This document shows, piece by piece, positions 46,386 to 55,481 of a stretch of DNA of 64,000 nt (its first letter is position 1; every line of letters starts with the position of its first letter). Origin of the DNA: Geobacteraceae bacterium (GTDB lineage Bacteria; Desulfobacterota; Desulfuromonadia; Geobacterales; Pseudopelobacteraceae); assembly GCA_016720395.1 (NCBI GenBank), contig JADKKR010000001.1, positions 306,001 to 370,000 of the forward strand, read 5' to 3'. Under the pieces are notes generated by a model that was not told the origin of the DNA, searched no databases, and worked only from the letters and a program-made list of their open reading frames with translations. The translations under genes and the position numbers were made by a program.

Positions 46386-47864
46386 TTATTTTGTTTCTTT
46401 TCTGAGTTGCGGAAAGAGGATGACGTCGCGGATCGAAGCAGAATCGGTCAGTAACATCACCAGGCGATCGATACCGATACCTTCTCCAGCCGTAGGCGGC
46501 ATACCGTATTCAAGGGCGCGGACATAGTCTTCATCCATGTAGTGGGCCTCTTCGTCCCCTTTGTCCTTTTCGGCAACCTGCTTTAGAAAGCGTTCCTTCT
46601 GATCGACCGGATCGTTGAGTTCGGAAAAGGCATTGGCAATCTCCCGGCCACCGATAATTAACTCAAATCGGTCAACCAGCTCAGGATTATGGTCATTCTT
46701 GCGTGACAGCGGCGACACCTCGGTAGGATACGCGGTAATAAACGTCGGCTGGATCAGCTTGTGCTCAGCCACTTCCTCGAAGATCTCCATCAGTAGCTTG
46801 CCGTAACCGATATCGGCCGGCAGATCCAGGCCGATGCTGCGGGCATAAGCCAATGCCAGTTCGCGGTCGTCCAGCTGCCGCGCCTCGACATCACCATACT
46901 CCAGAACCGCCTCCCGGACCGTCAGGCGCTTCCAGGGCCTCTGGAAGCTGATTTCAAGCCCCTGATTGACAAAATCCAGCGTACCGAGAACCTCCTGGGC
47001 CACATGGCAGAAGAGCTCTTCGGTGAAGTCCATCAGGTCTTCATAGGTCGCATAGGCCTGATAAAACTCCATCATGGTAAACTCGGGGTTGTGACGCACC
47101 GAAATACCTTCGTTGCGGAAATTGCGGTTGATCTCAAAGACCCGCTCCATCCCGCCGACAACCAGTCGCTTCAGGTAAAGCTCCGGAGCAACACGCAGAT
47201 AAAGCTCCATGTCCAGCGCATTGTGATGGGTAATAAAAGGCCGCGCGGTTGCTCCACCGGGGATCTGGTGCATCATGGGGGTCTCGACTTCAAGGAAGTC
47301 GCGACCGGTCATGAAGGCCCGGATCAGGTTGACAATACGGGAGCGCCTGATAAAGATATCACGCACTTCAGGGTTGACGATCAGGTCGACATAGCGCTGG
47401 CGATAGCGGGTCTCCACATCGGTCAGGCCGTGAAACTTCTCCGGCAATGGATGCAGAGACTTTACCAGAAGGCGGATAGAACGGGCATGCAGCGACAGTT
47501 CTCCCGTTTTGGTCCGGAAAGGATAGCCTTCAGCACCGACAATATCGCCGATATCGAATGATTCAAAATTTGCAAAGGCCTCATCGCCGATCTCGTCCTT
47601 TTTGACGTAGAGCTGAACCCGACCCTTGCGGTCCTGGAGCTGAATGAAGGCCGCCTTGCCAAATGAACGGCGTGCCAGAATACGCCCCGCCACAACAAAT
47701 ACATCGCTGACAGCATCGATCTGCTCTTTGTCTCCATAGGCGGCAACAACATCAGCAGAGGTATGTTGAGGCTTGAAATCATTGGGGTAAGGATTTACGC
47801 CGGCCTCCCAGAGGGTATCCACCTTGCGGCGTCGCTGGAGCAGGAGTTCGCTTAGTTCTTCCAT
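46386..47864 (-). CDS. lysS: Lysine--tRNA ligase, class II
   Basis: The 492-residue enzyme charges tRNA-Lys. It has the anticodon-binding OB fold (VAGRILARRSFGKAAFIQLQ) and class II motifs: FLEVETPMMHQIPGGATARP near motif 1, FRNEGISVRHNPEFTMMEFY (motif 2) and GEGIGIDRLVMLLTDS (motif 3). Length matches bacterial LysS. It heads the minus-strand envelope gene run and lies 99 bp from the NHL gene end. Confidence 0.97.
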   Translation of the reverse strand: MEELSELLLQRRRKVDTLWEAGVNPYPNDFKPQHTSADVVAAYGDKEQIDAVSDVFVVAGRILARRSFGKAAFIQLQDRKGRVQLYVKKDEIGDEAFANFESFDIGDIVGAEGYPFRTKTGELSLHARSIRLLVKSLHPLPEKFHGLTDVETRYRQRYVDLIVNPEVRDIFIRRSRIVNLIRAFMTGRDFLEVETPMMHQIPGGATARPFITHHNALDMELYLRVAPELYLKRLVVGGMERVFEINRNFRNEGISVRHNPEFTMMEFYQAYATYEDLMDFTEELFCHVAQEVLGTLDFVNQGLEISFQRPWKRLTVREAVLEYGDVEARQLDDRELALAYARSIGLDLPADIGYGKLLMEIFEEVAEHKLIQPTFITAYPTEVSPLSRKNDHNPELVDRFELIIGGREIANAFSELNDPVDQKERFLKQVAEKDKGDEEAHYMDEDYVRALEYGMPPTAGEGIGIDRLVMLLTDSASIRDVILFPQLRKETK

Positions 47865-47963
47865 ATGTTATTCAACCTCACGTGGCTATAAAAAGCATAG
47901 TAGTTGTCGGCCATTATCGGCAATAGCCGCCGGGACAGGAACCCTGGCAACATCTAACCGGAA

Positions 47964-49172
47964 TCACATTATTTTCCGGACAGTGTGGCTCAAATTCGGG
48001 GGATCCGTAGTAAAATCCGTTACAAAAAGTGCCGTGCCATCGGTGGTGATACCAATGGTCGAATTTACAGCCGCAGCGCCGATAGTTGTCAGTGTGGTAA
48101 CAGCTCCGGAATAGACGGTAGAGGAAGAAAGGACGATCATTCGGACCGTATTATCATAGGAATCGGTCACGTACAGGTTAAAGCCGTCACACGTGATACC
48201 ATTCGGCTGGTTGAATCGTGCGTTCTGCCCGGTGCTGGCATCAGCGTGCGAGCCGGCAGATCCACCGGGCCCGACGGCACCGGCAATCGTTGAGACAGAC
48301 CCGCTAACAAGAGAAATCTTGCGGATCGTACTGTTGCCGAAGTCAGCTACATACAGATTGGGACCATCCGTCGTTAAACGGGCTGGCTGATTGAACCGGG
48401 CAACAGCCGGCGCACCGTCGGTTGAGCCGGAGGTACCGGGAGCACCGGCAAGCGTTGTAACAGCACCACTGGCAATCACAATCCTGCGGATCGTGTTGTC
48501 GGAGTCTGATACATACAGGCTGTTACCGTCAGTGGTAATGCCATTGAGTAGATTAAAGCGGGCATTGACCCCGACAGCATCAACCGATCCGGCCGATCCC
48601 GCCACCCCTGCCAGGGTGCTGATGACAGCTCCTGCGGCCTTTGCAGCTCCTGCAGTCCCTGCGGGAAACACAATCTTTCGAATCGTGAAGTTGCCGGAGT
48701 CAGCGACGTATAAATTCACCCCATCCGAAGTAATCCCGTTCGGTCGATTGAAAAAGGCCGCGGCGCCCGTGCCGTCATTCGAACCGGCCAGCCCGGTAGC
48801 ATTGCCAATCGTGGTAACATGGCCTGTGTTGGGATCTATCTGGCGGATCGCATTGTTAAAAAAATCAGCAACATACAGGTTTGTTCCGTCAGTTGTAACT
48901 GCAACGGGACGATTGAATGTTGCACTGCCTGCGCTGGATATGTTGCTGAAACCGGCACTGCTGCCGGCAATCGTCGTAAGAGTGACGGGGTTGGACAACA
49001 CAAGCGCAGGCCCTCCCTGCATTGCTCCGCCAAGGATGGTCGGAGCCAAAGGCTTCGCAACCGGTGTCGGCAGGTCATAAACCGTTACGTTTGATGTTGT
49101 GGAACTGCCTCCGCAAGCAGCAAAACATGCCATACCTGCTGCTATAAAAAGTACCGCTACCAGCTTCCGCAT
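47964..49172 (-). CDS. NHL-repeat lipoprotein, probable six-bladed propeller
   Basis: The 402-residue protein starts with a lipoprotein signal (MRKLVAVLFIAAGMACFAAC, cut before C) followed by GGSSTTSNV. The rest has six repeats, each with a TTDGxNLYVADxxNxxIRKI pattern and a Gly-Ala-rich loop (LAGVAGSAGS, LAGAPGTSGST and others), so a beta-propeller is likely. It is exported and anchored to a membrane, presumably outward-facing. Function is unknown; adhesion or protein binding is common in such repeats. The start at 49172 has GGGAG in front. Confidence 0.85.
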   Translation of the reverse strand: MRKLVAVLFIAAGMACFAACGGSSTTSNVTVYDLPTPVAKPLAPTILGGAMQGGPALVLSNPVTLTTIAGSSAGFSNISSAGSATFNRPVAVTTDGTNLYVADFFNNAIRQIDPNTGHVTTIGNATGLAGSNDGTGAAAFFNRPNGITSDGVNLYVADSGNFTIRKIVFPAGTAGAAKAAGAVISTLAGVAGSAGSVDAVGVNARFNLLNGITTDGNSLYVSDSDNTIRRIVIASGAVTTLAGAPGTSGSTDGAPAVARFNQPARLTTDGPNLYVADFGNSTIRKISLVSGSVSTIAGAVGPGGSAGSHADASTGQNARFNQPNGITCDGFNLYVTDSYDNTVRMIVLSSSTVYSGAVTTLTTIGAAAVNSTIGITTDGTALFVTDFTTDPPNLSHTVRKIM

Positions 49173-49246
49173 TGCAATCTCCCTGCTGTATTGTCTCTCT
49201 AAATTATTTCCATGGTACTGCGCACGATCATATCCCATGTGGGATA

Positions 49247-49270
49247 GTTTCCGGTTCTGTATCCGGAAAC
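49247..49270 (-). other. Hairpins just after the RNase E/G stop
   Basis: GTTTCCGG (49247-49254) pairs with CCGGAAAC (49263-49270) right next to the stop at 49272, and a second hairpin (TATCCCATGTGGGATA, 49231-49246) lies next to it. Neither has a T-run. They could protect or process the 3' end of the transcript; function is not known. Confidence 0.45.
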
Positions 49271-49271
49271 C

Positions 49272-51503
49272 TTACTGGCCGTCTTCAACCTTTTTTCTGT
49301 TTCTCGGCTTGGATGCCGGCTTGGCCTTTTTTTCAGGGACTTCCGCGGCCGGAGGAACAACTGCTGCCGCTTTTTTGGGTGCTGCACGACGCCGCGGTTT
49401 CGGAGCAGGTGCAGGCTGTTCTACTACCACCGCATGTACCTCGGGTGCGGGGATATCAGCAACCACGTCAGCCACAGGTGATTTCTTTGCGCGTGCCGTC
49501 CGGGTACGCTTCGGCTTCTCGGCTTTAGCCGGGGATTCAGGGATTACTGCTGCTACGGTCGCTTCAGACACCGGCGCTATTGGTTGTGAAACTTCGGGCA
49601 CGTCTGCCAAGGGAGCTGATTCCTGAACTGCATCACCGGCGGTTTTCGGTCCTTTTCTTCCACGACGGCGTTTGCGTTTCTTCGGACGGGTTGCCGAATC
49701 ATCAGCGACCTCATCCCGTTCCTCACCGGCTACAGGAGTGCTTCCGGCCTCATGGGCAGGCTCGTCAACCGTGACGGCTGCTGCTTCAACCTGTTCCGCT
49801 GGAACGACTGTATCTCCGGGGCCTTTCTTTTTCTTGCGACGCCGTTTGCGTTTTTTGCCGCCATCAACGGGGACAGCACCTTCCACATCCTGTTCAACGA
49901 CTGAGACAGCAGCCTTATTCTTAACCGTCTCGAACTTGGGGACCGGGGCCGGCGCTTCGTCGGATTCTGCGTCCGACTTTGCCACATCCTCAGCTCTCGG
50001 CTTCTCGCGCTTGACCGTCTCCAATTCCAGCTGATTGAGCAGGTAGGATGTCTTGCCCTTGACCGTCACCTCGATCTCGTAATCATTCTCGATCTGGGCC
50101 AGTTCGCGTTTTTTGCGATTCAAGAGGTAGTAGGCCACTTCCAGCGGCAGGCCTCCGTGCACCTCGGAGACGACGCCCTTGGCAGCAGCACCATGCACCT
50201 TACGCAGGAAGGAAAGTGCCATGGCCTCGACCGACTTGACTTTGCCACGACCTTCGCAATGCGGACATTCCAGGTGGATGGCGTCATTCAGTGTCTTGGC
50301 AATCCGCTGACGGGACATCTCCAGCATGCCGAATTCGGAAATGCGACCCAGATTAACACGCGCCTTGTCCATCTTGAGTGCCTGCTTGAGGGTCTTTTCC
50401 ACCTCGTGATTGTGTTTGTTTTCCCGCATGTCAATAAAGTCTATGACGATCAGTCCACCGAGGTCGCGCAGCCTCAACTGGCGGGCAACCTCTTCGGCCG
50501 CCTCCATGTTCGTCTTGAACGCGGTGTCCTCAATGCCGCGCTCGCCGCTGGACTTGCCCGAGTTGACATCTATGCTCACCAGGGCTTCCGTCGGTTCAAT
50601 GATCAGGGACCCTCCCGACGGCAACGCAACCCGTTTTTCGTAAATCTGGTCGATCTGCTCTTCCAACTGGAAGCGGGAGAAGATCGGACGTTTCTCTTTG
50701 TGCAGCTTGACCAGCTTCTCGCACTTGGGCATGCTCTCGCGGAAGAACTCTTTGGCCTCGCGGTAGGCTTCCTTGCTGTCCACCAGAACTTCATCGATAT
50801 CGTCAGAGAAATAGTCCCGGATCGAGCGGATGATCAGGCCCCGGTCCTGATAAACCTCACCGGCGCCCTTGATCTCTGCAGCACTCTGCTTGATACCCTC
50901 GTACATCCCCAGGAGGTTATCAAGGTCCTTCTGCAGCTCTTCAGCAGAACGGCCGACCGCCTCCGTACGTATGATGTAGCCGATGCCTTCGGGAATGTTC
51001 ATCCCGGCCATGATTTCCTTGAGCTTCTTGCGCTCACCCTCCTGCTCGACCTTGCGGGAGATACCGCTGGAGTCGCTGCCGGGCATGATCACCATGTAGC
51101 GGCCGGGCAGGGAGATGTAGCTGGTCAGGGCTGAGCCTTTGTGATCGCGTTCGTCCTTCTCCACCTGCACCAAGAGTTCCTGGCCGCGGCGCAGCACCTC
51201 CTGAATACGGGGACGCCGCTTGTGCTGGTCCTCGGGTACGTCGTCACGCCACTGCCAGAAGTCGGGATGCAACTCACCCATCTGCAGGAAACCGGGCTTG
51301 GCGCGGCCGATATCAACAAAGGCAGCCTGCAGACCGGGCTCTACCCGCAGTACGACACCTTTGTAGATATTGCCTTTGGTCTGTTCCTTACCGGTGATTT
51401 CGATATTCAGTTCCATCAGGCGGCCGTCATGCACAATGGCAACACGGGCCTCCTCGGGATGCATGACATTGATCAGCATTTTTTTACTTACGGTCTTGCT
51501 CAT
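49272..51503 (-). CDS. Ribonuclease E/G family protein
   Basis: The 743-residue protein has the S1 domain at the start (GNIYKGVVLRVEPGLQAAFV), the catalytic DNase I-like domain with VSIDVNSGKSSGERG and GGLIVIDFIDM (both acidic metal ligands kept), and the zinc-link CPHCEGRGKV. It processes and degrades RNA. About 230 C-terminal residues are Ala/Pro/Lys/Arg-rich without a recognised domain, such as KKRKRRRKKKKGPGD and KKRKRRRGRKG. Such tails in RNase E serve as scaffolds for partners or RNA. ATG at 51503 is chosen; an in-frame TTG lies 12 nt before it. Confidence 0.92.
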   Translation of the reverse strand: MSKTVSKKMLINVMHPEEARVAIVHDGRLMELNIEITGKEQTKGNIYKGVVLRVEPGLQAAFVDIGRAKPGFLQMGELHPDFWQWRDDVPEDQHKRRPRIQEVLRRGQELLVQVEKDERDHKGSALTSYISLPGRYMVIMPGSDSSGISRKVEQEGERKKLKEIMAGMNIPEGIGYIIRTEAVGRSAEELQKDLDNLLGMYEGIKQSAAEIKGAGEVYQDRGLIIRSIRDYFSDDIDEVLVDSKEAYREAKEFFRESMPKCEKLVKLHKEKRPIFSRFQLEEQIDQIYEKRVALPSGGSLIIEPTEALVSIDVNSGKSSGERGIEDTAFKTNMEAAEEVARQLRLRDLGGLIVIDFIDMRENKHNHEVEKTLKQALKMDKARVNLGRISEFGMLEMSRQRIAKTLNDAIHLECPHCEGRGKVKSVEAMALSFLRKVHGAAAKGVVSEVHGGLPLEVAYYLLNRKKRELAQIENDYEIEVTVKGKTSYLLNQLELETVKREKPRAEDVAKSDAESDEAPAPVPKFETVKNKAAVSVVEQDVEGAVPVDGGKKRKRRRKKKKGPGDTVVPAEQVEAAAVTVDEPAHEAGSTPVAGEERDEVADDSATRPKKRKRRRGRKGPKTAGDAVQESAPLADVPEVSQPIAPVSEATVAAVIPESPAKAEKPKRTRTARAKKSPVADVVADIPAPEVHAVVVEQPAPAPKPRRRAAPKKAAAVVPPAAEVPEKKAKPASKPRNRKKVEDGQ

Positions 51504-51586
51504 TACGATGTTCAACCTTTCAGGCGGGCGCTGCCCGCATTTGTGTTCAAAACTAAATGATTATATATGTTTTGGCGCTGAAAGCA

Positions 51587-51624
51587 AAGAAAAAGGCGGC
51601 ACAGGTTTAATCCCATGCCGCCTT
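51587..51624 (-). terminator. Terminator of the pyrophosphatase gene
   Basis: On minus, AAGGCGGCA pairs with TGCCGCCTT over a 14-nt loop and is followed by TTTTTC. It starts about 28 nt after the hppA stop codon and lies before the RNase E/G start. Confidence 0.8.
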
Positions 51625-51651
51625 CGAGCCTTCAGTTCGGCAATTGGCAGT

Positions 51652-53664
51652 CTATCGCAAGAGTGGCGCAATAACCAGAGAAACGACGCTCATCAGCTTG
51701 ATCAGAATGTTCATTGCAGGGCCGGAGGTGTCCTTGAACGGGTCGCCGACTGTATCACCGACAACGGCAGCCTTGTGGGCCTCGCCACCTTTTTTTTCAC
51801 CGGCCAGTTCACCCTTTTCAATGTACTTCTTGGCATTATCCCAGGCACCGCCGCCGTTGGACATCATCAGCGCCAGCAGAACACCCGAAAGTGTTGCCCC
51901 GGCAAGCATGCCGCCCAGAGCTTCCTTGTGCAGCACAAAGCCGACCAGAACCGGCGCAATAACAGCAACCATGCCTGGCAGAACCATTTCTTTCAGCGCC
52001 GCTTTGGCAGAAATATCGACACATTTTTGCGAATCGGGCTTAACGCCTGGTTTCCCCTCCAGCAAACCCGGAATTTCACGGAACTGGCGACGGATTTCAT
52101 CAACCATCTTGCCTGCGGCACGACCAACTGATGTCATGGTCAGGGCGCCGATAAAAAAGGGCAGGGCGCCGCCAATGAGCAGACCGATAACGACCATCGG
52201 GTTGAGCAGATTGATCGATTCAAGGCCGACGGCGGTAGCGTACGCAGAGAAAAGCGCCAGAGCGGTCAAAGCAGCAGAGCCGATCGCGAAACCTTTACCA
52301 ACTGCGGCGGTTGTATTGCCAATGGCGTCAAGGCCATCAGTAATCTTGCGTACTTCAGGTCCAAGGCCGGCCATTTCCGAAATACCGCCGGCGTTGTCGG
52401 CGATCGGGCCGTACGCATCAACAGTCATGGTGACACCGACGGTGGCCAGCATGCCGACAGCTGCGATGCCAATGCCGTAGAGGCCGGCAACCTGGTCAGC
52501 AACAAAGATGCCGATACAGATAACAATAATCGGTGCGACCGTACTTTCAAGGCCGATTGCCAAACCATGAATGATGTTGGTGGCCGGGCCGGTTTTGCTG
52601 GCTTCGGCAATACGTCTTACCGGGCCTGCTGCGGTGTAGTACTCGGTAATCAGTCCGATGGAGATACCGGCGATGGTGCCGGCCAATATCGCCCAGAAGA
52701 CGCCGTTATTGATGTTCATGGCCCTGGTAATGAAGTATGAGGCAACAAGGAAGCCGCCAGCTGCTACGAAAGTCGTGTAGCGCAATGCCGCAGCCGGGTT
52801 GATGTTCTTGAGGAATTTCATGGAGCCGACCCCGATCAGCGAGAAGATCAGTCCTGCCATCGCGAGAACCAGAGGCAACAACATGGCGTTGGCGCGAACT
52901 GTCTCACCGCCTAAAACGCCAAGTTGCGCCACACTTGCGGTAGCGGCAATGGCAATAGTTGCTATAATTGAGCCGACGTAGGATTCGAAGATGTCGGCAC
53001 CCATGCCGGCAGTGTCACCAACGCAGTCACCTACGTTGTCGGCAATAACGCCAGGGTTGCGGGGATCATCCTCCGGAATACCTGCTTCAATTTTACCTAC
53101 CAGGTCGGAACCGACGTCGGCAGCTTTAGTGTAGATTCCGCCGCCAACCCTTGCGAACAGGGCGATGGATGATGCGCCCATGGCGAAGCCGTTTATGTAT
53201 GTGGCGGTAGCCGGATCGCTGCCAAACATGATGTAGGCAATGCCTACACCGATCAGTCCGACTGAAGCAACTGAAAGGCCCATGACGGCGCCACCGTTGA
53301 AGGCAACCATCAGGGCTGCACCCTGGCCTGTCGTGCGGGCCGCTTCAGTGGTACGAACGTTGGCGTGTGTCGCTGCCTGCATGCCGATATAGCCACACAG
53401 CATGGAGCAAAGCGCTCCGCCCACAAAAGAAAGCGCAGTCTGTATTCCCATGCCTATTAAAATCAGCACAAATACTGCTACAATAAAAATTGCCAGTACC
53501 CTGTATTCACGATTGAGGAAAGCCATGGCGCCACCATGAATAGCCTCGGCAATCTCCCTCATCTTCTCATTGCCTACCGGTTGACTCTTGATGGTGTTGT
53601 AGATCAGGATGGCGATGATGAAACCTGCCACTCCCAGAATTGGTGCTACCATCTGCAGCTGCAT
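51652..53664 (-). CDS. hppA: Membrane-bound ion-pumping pyrophosphatase
   Basis: The 670-residue protein has about 16 membrane helices and the pyrophosphate site DVGSDLVGKIEAGIPEDDPR and DNVGDCVGDTAGMGADIFES. It couples pyrophosphate hydrolysis to ion pumping. In the signature GNTTAAVGKGFAIG the residue after GNTT is alanine, as in potassium-dependent enzymes (lysine in the independent ones). Whether the ion is H+ or Na+ cannot be decided here. It stands alone, with its own terminator and a good promoter. Confidence 0.96.
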   Translation of the reverse strand: MQLQMVAPILGVAGFIIAILIYNTIKSQPVGNEKMREIAEAIHGGAMAFLNREYRVLAIFIVAVFVLILIGMGIQTALSFVGGALCSMLCGYIGMQAATHANVRTTEAARTTGQGAALMVAFNGGAVMGLSVASVGLIGVGIAYIMFGSDPATATYINGFAMGASSIALFARVGGGIYTKAADVGSDLVGKIEAGIPEDDPRNPGVIADNVGDCVGDTAGMGADIFESYVGSIIATIAIAATASVAQLGVLGGETVRANAMLLPLVLAMAGLIFSLIGVGSMKFLKNINPAAALRYTTFVAAGGFLVASYFITRAMNINNGVFWAILAGTIAGISIGLITEYYTAAGPVRRIAEASKTGPATNIIHGLAIGLESTVAPIIVICIGIFVADQVAGLYGIGIAAVGMLATVGVTMTVDAYGPIADNAGGISEMAGLGPEVRKITDGLDAIGNTTAAVGKGFAIGSAALTALALFSAYATAVGLESINLLNPMVVIGLLIGGALPFFIGALTMTSVGRAAGKMVDEIRRQFREIPGLLEGKPGVKPDSQKCVDISAKAALKEMVLPGMVAVIAPVLVGFVLHKEALGGMLAGATLSGVLLALMMSNGGGAWDNAKKYIEKGELAGEKKGGEAHKAAVVGDTVGDPFKDTSGPAMNILIKLMSVVSLVIAPLLR

Positions 53665-53768
53665 GGATTGTTCCCCCCTCTTTCTTTGTAGTTAATAAAT
53701 TATTAAGAATTCAAGCTGAAGGTTGAAATATAAAGCATTTGATATGACTAACAGGCAAAATCCTATTT

Positions 53769-53797
53769 TTTTTATACGACGGCTTACAGTTTGTCAA
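53769..53797 (-). promoter_or_regulatory. Probable sigma-70 promoter for hppA
   Basis: On minus, TTGACA (53792-53797) and TAAAAA (53769-53774) are 17 bp apart, with the overlapping TATAAA at 15 bp as the alternative -10. It lies about 110 bp upstream of the hppA ATG, in the 275-bp space before the divergent YbgF/CpoB gene. The perfect -35 makes it the best promoter seen in the window. Confidence 0.6.
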
Positions 53798-53939
53798 CAG
53801 TAATATTAACAGTTTTTTGCCTTTACTCGGGATTGACCACCGTCTCGTCCACTGCATACCGGTTCTTGTCAATGGATGTACAGCATGCTATATATGTCCA
53901 CATGAGGTGTCAAACAAGGAAGCTAAAGGAGTCTTTCCG

Positions 53940-54767
53940 ATGAAACCGATTCAATTCTTTATTTTTGCCATGATGGCCGGCTTGTCCGGGTGCGCCTCAC
54001 AGAACGCACTTGAGTCAACCCGCTTTGATGTTGATGAACTCAGGTCACGTGTCAGTTCAATGGAAAAAAGCCTTGGGGGAATACGCAGTGAATCCAGGGA
54101 AGGTATAGAAGCCATTGAGAAGAATCTCAGGTCGGATGTCGCCGACGTCCGTAAACTCTCTGCCGACATCCAGGCAACGATAGACAGCACGAAAACCGAA
54201 ATGCAGGCCATGAACGGCAAACTCGACGATATGGGCCTCTCTCTGAAAAAACCGACCGACGATCTGGCCCGCTATCGCGATGATTCGGACAAGCGCATCA
54301 TCACCCTAGAAGACCGTATCCTCAAACTTCAATCAACCGTTGACGAACTTACAAAAAAGGTAGGGGAACTTGCTCAGATTAAAGAGGTCGCCCCGACACC
54401 TGACTCCGTCTACATGAAAGGTCTGGATACCTTCAAGGCCGGAGATATGCCGGCTGCTCGCGATACCTTCTCCAGTTTTCTTGAGAAATATCCCCAGCAC
54501 GACCTGGCTGCCAACGCCCATTACTGGATCGGTGAGACTCATTACAGTGAAAAGAGCTACGAACCGGCAATCCTGGCATTTCAGGACGTAATAAAAAACT
54601 ACCCGACAAAGGATAAGGTTCCGGCAGCCATGCTCAAGCAGGCCATGGCCTTTAACGCCATCAATGACACAAAGAGCGCCAAATATGTGTTGAAGAAACT
54701 GGGAGAGGCCTTTCCCAAAAGCGACGAGGCGTCAAAAGCAAAAGAACTGCTCAAGGAAATCAATTAA
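53940..54767 (+). CDS. YbgF/CpoB-like lipoprotein with coiled coil and TPR
   Basis: The 275-residue protein has a lipoprotein signal (KPIQFFIFAMMAGLSGC) and then a long coiled coil (VDELRSRVSSMEKSLGGIRS) and a C-terminal TPR domain (YMKGLDTFKAGDMPAARDTF, YWIGETHYSEKSYEPAILAF). This plan is that of CpoB/YbgF, which coordinates peptidoglycan synthesis with the Tol-Pal system. The ATG at 53940 follows AAAGGAG at 8 nt. tolB and pal are not adjacent. A terminator follows within 20 nt. Confidence 0.85.
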   Translation: MKPIQFFIFAMMAGLSGCASQNALESTRFDVDELRSRVSSMEKSLGGIRSESREGIEAIEKNLRSDVADVRKLSADIQATIDSTKTEMQAMNGKLDDMGLSLKKPTDDLARYRDDSDKRIITLEDRILKLQSTVDELTKKVGELAQIKEVAPTPDSVYMKGLDTFKAGDMPAARDTFSSFLEKYPQHDLAANAHYWIGETHYSEKSYEPAILAFQDVIKNYPTKDKVPAAMLKQAMAFNAINDTKSAKYVLKKLGEAFPKSDEASKAKELLKEIN

Positions 54768-54782
54768 ACAGTCCTGCTGCCT

Positions 54783-54830
54783 TCAGAACAAAGGGGCGTA
54801 CTCCAATCCGGAGGCGCCCCTTTGTTCTGA
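54783..54830. terminator. Bidirectional terminator between the YbgF/CpoB gene and hisB
   Basis: TCAGAACAAAGGGGCG and CGCCCCTTTGTTCTGA form a 16-bp perfect stem; the loop holds a smaller CTCC/GGAG stem. Both convergent genes end at or near it. Confidence 0.85.
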
Positions 54831-54853
54831 TCCCTGCATAAAAAACGGATGTC

Positions 54854-55441
54854 TTAGAGAACACCCTTGGTCGACATTACCCCTTCCACGCGCGGGTCAA
54901 ACTGCGTGGCAACATCCATGGCACGTGCTACCGCCTTGAAACAGGCCTCGATGATGTGGTGCACGTTTTCGCCATACATCACGTTGATATGAAGGTTCAG
55001 CCCGCAATGGTTGACAAACGCCTGGAAGAACTCCCTCGCCAGTTCCACATCGAACTCACCGATTTTCACCTTGGGGAGCGTTACATGGTAGACGAGGTAC
55101 GGCCTGCCGGAGATGTCTATCGCCACACTGGCCAGCGTTTCATCCATCGGCACGGTAGCCTGACCATAGCGCCTGATACCTTTCTTATCTCCCAAAGCCT
55201 GCTTGAAGGCCTCACCCAATACGATCCCGATATCCTCAACCGTGTGATGAAAATCAATGTCGATATCGCCACTGGCCTCGACGTCAAGGTCGAAAAAACC
55301 GTGACGGGCAAACAGGTTGAGCATGTGGTCAAGAAAAGGCACCGAGGTGCAGATTCTAGCCGTGCCGGCACCATCAATGCGCAGTTCCAGGCGAATCCTG
55401 GTTTCATTTGTCACGCGCTCGATACTAGCTATTCGGGACAT
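54854..55441 (-). CDS. hisB: Imidazoleglycerol-phosphate dehydratase
   Basis: The 195-residue single-function HisB dehydrates imidazoleglycerol phosphate in histidine synthesis. PFLDHMLNLFARHGFFDLDV and DIDFHHTVEDIGIVLGEA hold the metal-binding histidines, and HHIIEACFKAVARAM the C-terminal repeat of the motif. No phosphatase domain is attached. It is the last gene of this his group; hisH, hisA, hisF and hisI are not downstream. Confidence 0.96.
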   Translation of the reverse strand: MSRIASIERVTNETRIRLELRIDGAGTARICTSVPFLDHMLNLFARHGFFDLDVEASGDIDIDFHHTVEDIGIVLGEAFKQALGDKKGIRRYGQATVPMDETLASVAIDISGRPYLVYHVTLPKVKIGEFDVELAREFFQAFVNHCGLNLHINVMYGENVHHIIEACFKAVARAMDVATQFDPRVEGVMSTKGVL

Positions 55442-55481
55442 ATCATGTCTCCTCTCGCAACCATATATAACAACTGATTAT

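Noticed and set aside
50157..51134. 325-codon plus-strand ORF
   Set aside because: Opposite the conserved RNase E/G catalytic domain; a shadow.
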